A stretch of DNA of 64,000 nucleotides from Effrenium voratum (Eukaryota; Sar; Dinophyceae; Suessiales; Symbiodiniaceae): assembly GCA_963377175.1 (NCBI GenBank), contig CAUJNA010003244.1, positions 1 to 64,000 on the forward strand. The letters run 5' to 3'. Within the stretch, counting starts at the first letter, position 1; each line of letters opens with the position of its first letter. The notes below the pieces were generated by a model, which saw only the letters and a program-made list of their open reading frames with translations, had not been told where the DNA came from and made no database searches. Both the position numbers and the translations under genes were made by a program. Positions 60,467 through 64,000 of this stretch are shown one piece after another.

Positions 60467-63400
60467 TTTTGTTTGCTTTTGTGTACAGGCAAGCTCAAGA
60501 GCAGTCTTTGTGTATGCTCGTTTGTATGGAGCGCTGTGTGGAATTGTGGAGCGCTGTTGGTATGGAAGAGGTGGACCTGCGCTATTCAAGATCGGAACTG
60601 TTGCATGCGGGGCGCTTACAGGGTTTTGCCAGTGGTACAGCATGCATTGTTCGAAATTTGGACTCTACCGTTGTGTGTTGGGCTTTGTATGAGGTCTACG
60701 CAGCGCTGAAAGTGGGGTGACCCAGCGTGAACCAAGAATGAGTGATGCTGAAGAGTGATGAGCGTCGCTGCTGGCTTGTTCCCATTTTGTTTGGTAGTCA
60801 GTGTTGAGCATTCGCAGGTTTTTAGCAGTCGGCAGCAACATCAAGTAACACTCAATGGATGGCTTGCGTTGGCGGCCTGGATCTTAACCCCTTGGTTCTT
60901 GATACATCGAAGGGTGGAAGCACCCAACCTAGCAGGAAGCTGACAGAAGGGGCCTGTGCCTCACCCAGGCACACCAAAAGCGAGCTGCGGCTGGGAACCC
61001 AGGTCGCGCAAGGCTTCGGCTGTGATATAGCCTAGGAACCTTTTCGAAATACAACCCCACTATGGCTTCTCACAGGATGTGATGTTCACCCCTCGAAGCA
61101 GAACCTAAGCTTTGTTTTCTCATGTTGTTGCTACCCATCGGAACTAGATTTGCTCTGCGTAGCACAGCACGCTCTCCTGCAACGCAAAATGTCGCTTCAT
61201 GTACACTGGCTCTCCTGGATGTATATACTTGCCAGGCCACATGAGAATGAGATACGTGCTTGAGGTTTTTGCAGCAAGAACGTGTGCACTGGTAACCCTC
61301 TGCTCATTGGGTTGCTTAGAGCAGTTTGATGGGACCGTGAGTGAGCCTTGAATTGTTACCCTAGCATGTGTTTCGTCTTCCTGCTGCATTTGGGTTGGCA
61401 CTTATTTGTGGTTGTCAGGAGAGATGTGGATCTTTCCCTAGGTTAAACGCACAAAGCAAATGTCTGGCAGAGAACGTATCCAAATCTTAGGTTGCAGGAA
61501 GGAAGGCATGGTTGATCCTAACCAAAATTACTTTTGAGGTTCCCTTGAAACTACCATTGAACGCTCGTTTCCACAACCTTTGGGCTTAGCTTCAAGCTCA
61601 GACTCCTGAACTTGTGTCGCCGTCCGGGAGCTTCCATGCATCGTGCCTTGCCAACCCGTCATCGGGACTCCCACAAGAGCGCTATGTGAGTTTGGGCGGG
61701 TTTTGAAATGCCAAAAGGTGATGTTTGAATCACCCCAAAAATGGAAAAGACAAGGAGTCGCCGATATGTAACAACAAACCCACCTGTCACAAACCATCAA
61801 ACTGAAAAGGGTGCCCCCCAAAAAAACTCAGATTCACGGTTTCGAGTATTCAGGCCTTGCCCTGTGCGCTTGCACGCGCGGCTCCGCGGGAGCCAGCGGC
61901 CGCGTTCCTGCGTCGGCTCTTTCAGGGAGTGCGCAGGCGATCGAGGGGCTAGGGGTATCTACGCTAAGTGCTTCTTGCAAGGCGAACAATTGTGACTTGC
62001 CCTGATTGACATTTTTTTTGCGAATCAGGTCTTGATAAGGGTTCTACATCTCTGGGAACAGGGTTTTAGTCAGGTAAGCATCAGTTAGGAAAAACAAGTT
62101 GAAGTGGCCCTCCCTCCTGATGGCGCATGAGGACACCCCTGACACCAACGGAACAAACATGATATCAGTTCTGGTATAATCGAGTTGTAATTGCTCCCTC
62201 TGCAGACAACATGGGAACCAAAAGCACCCTCGTTTACTGTAGCTAGACTGCCTTTTTGGGTTTCATGTGGATCTGCGGAGCATGTCGTTCAAGTGAGGAT
62301 CAACCTGGTGTTTCCCCCAAAAAAGTCAAGCATGCCCCCTCAAACGGAACGTCAAAGATTCCCCAAACAGTGAAGGATCCCCACTGCAAGGGAAAACCAG
62401 ACTCTGACTGGATGTGAGGCAGGAGCTGCATGCCTGCCTGGTCATCCAGCGGGCCTGGAGATGCCGAGAGGCCGTGTGCTTCGGGTGCTTTGCGCTCGTG
62501 CTGCTCGTTGGTCGGTTTACGGTGAAAAGGGTGTCCTAAAAAGAACACACCTGGTGTTAGGTCAGGGAGGCCTTCTTGAACAGCTTCCAAAAACCATCAT
62601 GCGTTTTGCACATCCGAAAGGAAACCATTTGGCAGACACCCGACTGAACGGGTCACCCAAGTTGGTGCTGCTGTTGGATGGTTTTGAAGGGGCCCAAAGG
62701 GAATTCCAACCTAAGAGAGAGCCTAAGAGAGATTGCTTCACACCCCGCTACTTAAGCACTTGAAAAGGTTTTTGTTTCTTGGTGTCGGCAACAGACCTTG
62801 GTCCACTTTCACTGTCGGATGGTCTCAGGAGCGGGCGAATGACAACAAGCTGCTCGACTGCAGCTTGTGGCTGGCTCATTCCCCCTGTCGAGGACGAACA
62901 AGTCATTTCCTGGGATTACAAGCACTTGTGACCAGCATAGGGAAATACAAGGGGCATACCATTTGCCCGGTGTGGCCCACCTGTACCCTGTTTTCCCTGT
63001 CCCGGTAGTCTTCCACTGCCCTGTTTGAATCGGAGTCCGACAAGCCAGGAGCCACAGTCTTTTCCGTCGGGCAGCCACTGTCAGATAAGGGGTGGATTGC
63101 GTAAACATTAAACCATGTTTCCGGCCGAGGGGGGGGAGCGGTCAACCGCTGTCCCTGGTCCGCACCTGTGAGTTCATGATGTTTTGGTGGAGCTTGCCCC
63201 TAAAAAATCACACATCTATTTTGGGCGGCGGAGTCTTCTCCTTTAACGACCAAGATCAACTGATCCACTGGAAGTCTGGGGCGACTGAGCCATGCGTCGA
63301 TTTCTCGCAGGCTGAGCTGGCCAGAACTGCTCTGTCGGGAGCACGTGGGCACAGTGCGCGAGGCCAGGGTTGCGAGCACTCCGAGCCGCAACGTCACCAA

Positions 63401-63690
63401 ACAAAGGCCATTTGGGTAGAAAAAATTGGCCGAGGGATGGCCCACAGACCACCCCTCCACCTTGCCATCTGTTTCCTTGAGCAAAATCCGTTTGCTTGTC
63501 GAATTCTAGGACCCGCTGAGTAGCACTACCCAAAGAGCTTGCCACTTTCGAGACACTCCCCAGGCCAAGCTCTTAGAATTTGCCACCCACTGAGGTGTCC
63601 CCTTTTGGAACCTCAGAACAATGGCAGTTGCAACGGAAATCAGCAGTGAGTCGCAGTGATTGATTCATGTCGAATGGGCGGTGATCCGAG
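60467..63690. other. Long stretch without recognisable genes
   Basis: Open frames of 60-145 codons occur on both strands (the longest near 63092-63523), but none has a recognisable motif or consistent codon bias. Short Pol II/III signals could not be told from chance. It may be host intergenic or intronic DNA, or fully decayed mobile sequence. Confidence 0.4.
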
Positions 63691-63795
63691 GTGCCCAAAG
63701 ACGAGAGAGGCATCGGCTTCATCCGGCAGAAGGCCATCCACGCGCTCTGTGGCTACGACGTGCTCTTCACCCAGGAGCAGCTGGAAAATGCCAAG
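63691..63795 (+). CDS. Candidate internal exon of a host gene
   Basis: Reads VPKDERGIGFIRQKAIHALC GYDVLFTQEQLENAK (35 codons) with a strong GC bias at third positions, unlike the surrounding sequence. It is bounded on the left by ...gatccgag|g and on the right by ...gccaag|gtgggtaag, an AG|G acceptor-like and an AG|GT donor-like junction, as seen around many dinoflagellate exons. No neighbouring exon was found before the window ends at 64000. The protein family is not recognised. Confidence 0.35.
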
Positions 63796-64000
63796 GTGGG
63801 TAAGCAGGCGACCAGGGCTGGGGGTCTCAAGTAGTTTTTTGGCCCCGGAGGTTGTTTGCAGGTTTGTCAACGTTTTTCTTTCCCTGTCAAATTTCTTTAC
63901 TTTGGAAGCCTTGGAGACACGGGAAATCATGTGGGTCTGTGTTGTGTTGAGGGTACAGGTGTTGGGCTTGGAGGGAAACCAAAAGGACAACCACTATGTC

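Noticed and set aside
60283..60720. 140-145 codon Cys/Leu-rich membrane-like ORFs
   Set aside because: They arise from the TTTG/CTTG microsatellite, with all frames open.
1..64000. Dinoflagellate spliced-leader relicts
   Set aside because: I looked for the conserved leader ending in ttttggctcaag and did not find a convincing copy; a systematic search could still find one.

Overview
The window looks like nuclear DNA of a dinoflagellate, most likely Symbiodiniaceae-like. This is inferred from GC-rich retroelement coding sequence with Lys-Gly (KGKGK) basic tracts, a Ty1/copia element, an RNase H-bearing LINE with an NPGP motif, a tyrosine-recombinase retroelement, and almost no recognisable host genes. 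Nothing prokaryotic is seen (no operons, no ribosome-binding-site spacing, no CRISPR). Nearly all of 5.1-55.5 kb is one nest of mobile elements.

Layout. 1-4.4 kb: tandem repeats, a 0.5 kb fold-back inverted repeat, a broken A32-like packaging-ATPase relic (minus strand), a tRNA-like Pol III box pair, and a long G-rich minisatellite with a 16/17-bp array inside it. 4.4-5.1 kb: a 43-nt fragment of the SSU rRNA 5' end, a short exon-like ORF, and a fragment resembling the U2 snRNA 5' end. 5.1-10.05 kb: Gag, protease, SAP-like segment, integrase and reverse transcriptase of a Ty1/copia element; its RNase H resumes at 55.09 kb. Between these, three head-to-tail copies of one roughly 12-kb LINE (10055-31379, 31395-43376, 43392-55087) sit in the copia RNase H codons. 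All four boundaries carry the same 15-bp sequence, tcggattcagattgg. LINE copy 1 is itself split by a 9.94-kb tyrosine-recombinase retroelement (17203-27143) with A1 ... B1-A2-B2 split direct repeats. 55.5-59.1 kb: scrambled decayed fragments of tyrosine-recombinase elements in both orientations. 59.1-64 kb: mostly featureless, with a CTTG/TTTG microsatellite and one exon-like stretch near the right edge.

How the parts work together. The LINE has an unusually large ORF1 (about 1,900 codons) with a cytosine-C5 DNA methyltransferase-like domain in its middle, possible beta-grasp repeats, and a C-terminal coiled coil. ORF2 carries an APE-type endonuclease, a reverse transcriptase with YADN in place of YADD, a Cys/His cluster and RNase H. 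A 3' hairpin and an A-rich tail end each copy. The tyrosine-recombinase element also carries a methyltransferase-like domain, fused ahead of its RT and RNase H. Two unrelated retroelement classes, one nested in the other, therefore both encode methyltransferase-like modules. In LINE copies 2 and 3 the methyltransferase segment is inverted, with different breakpoints. All copies carry frameshifts, stops or deletions, so none looks autonomous as assembled.

Relative age from nesting: copia first, then the LINE insertions, then the tyrosine-recombinase element inside LINE copy 1.
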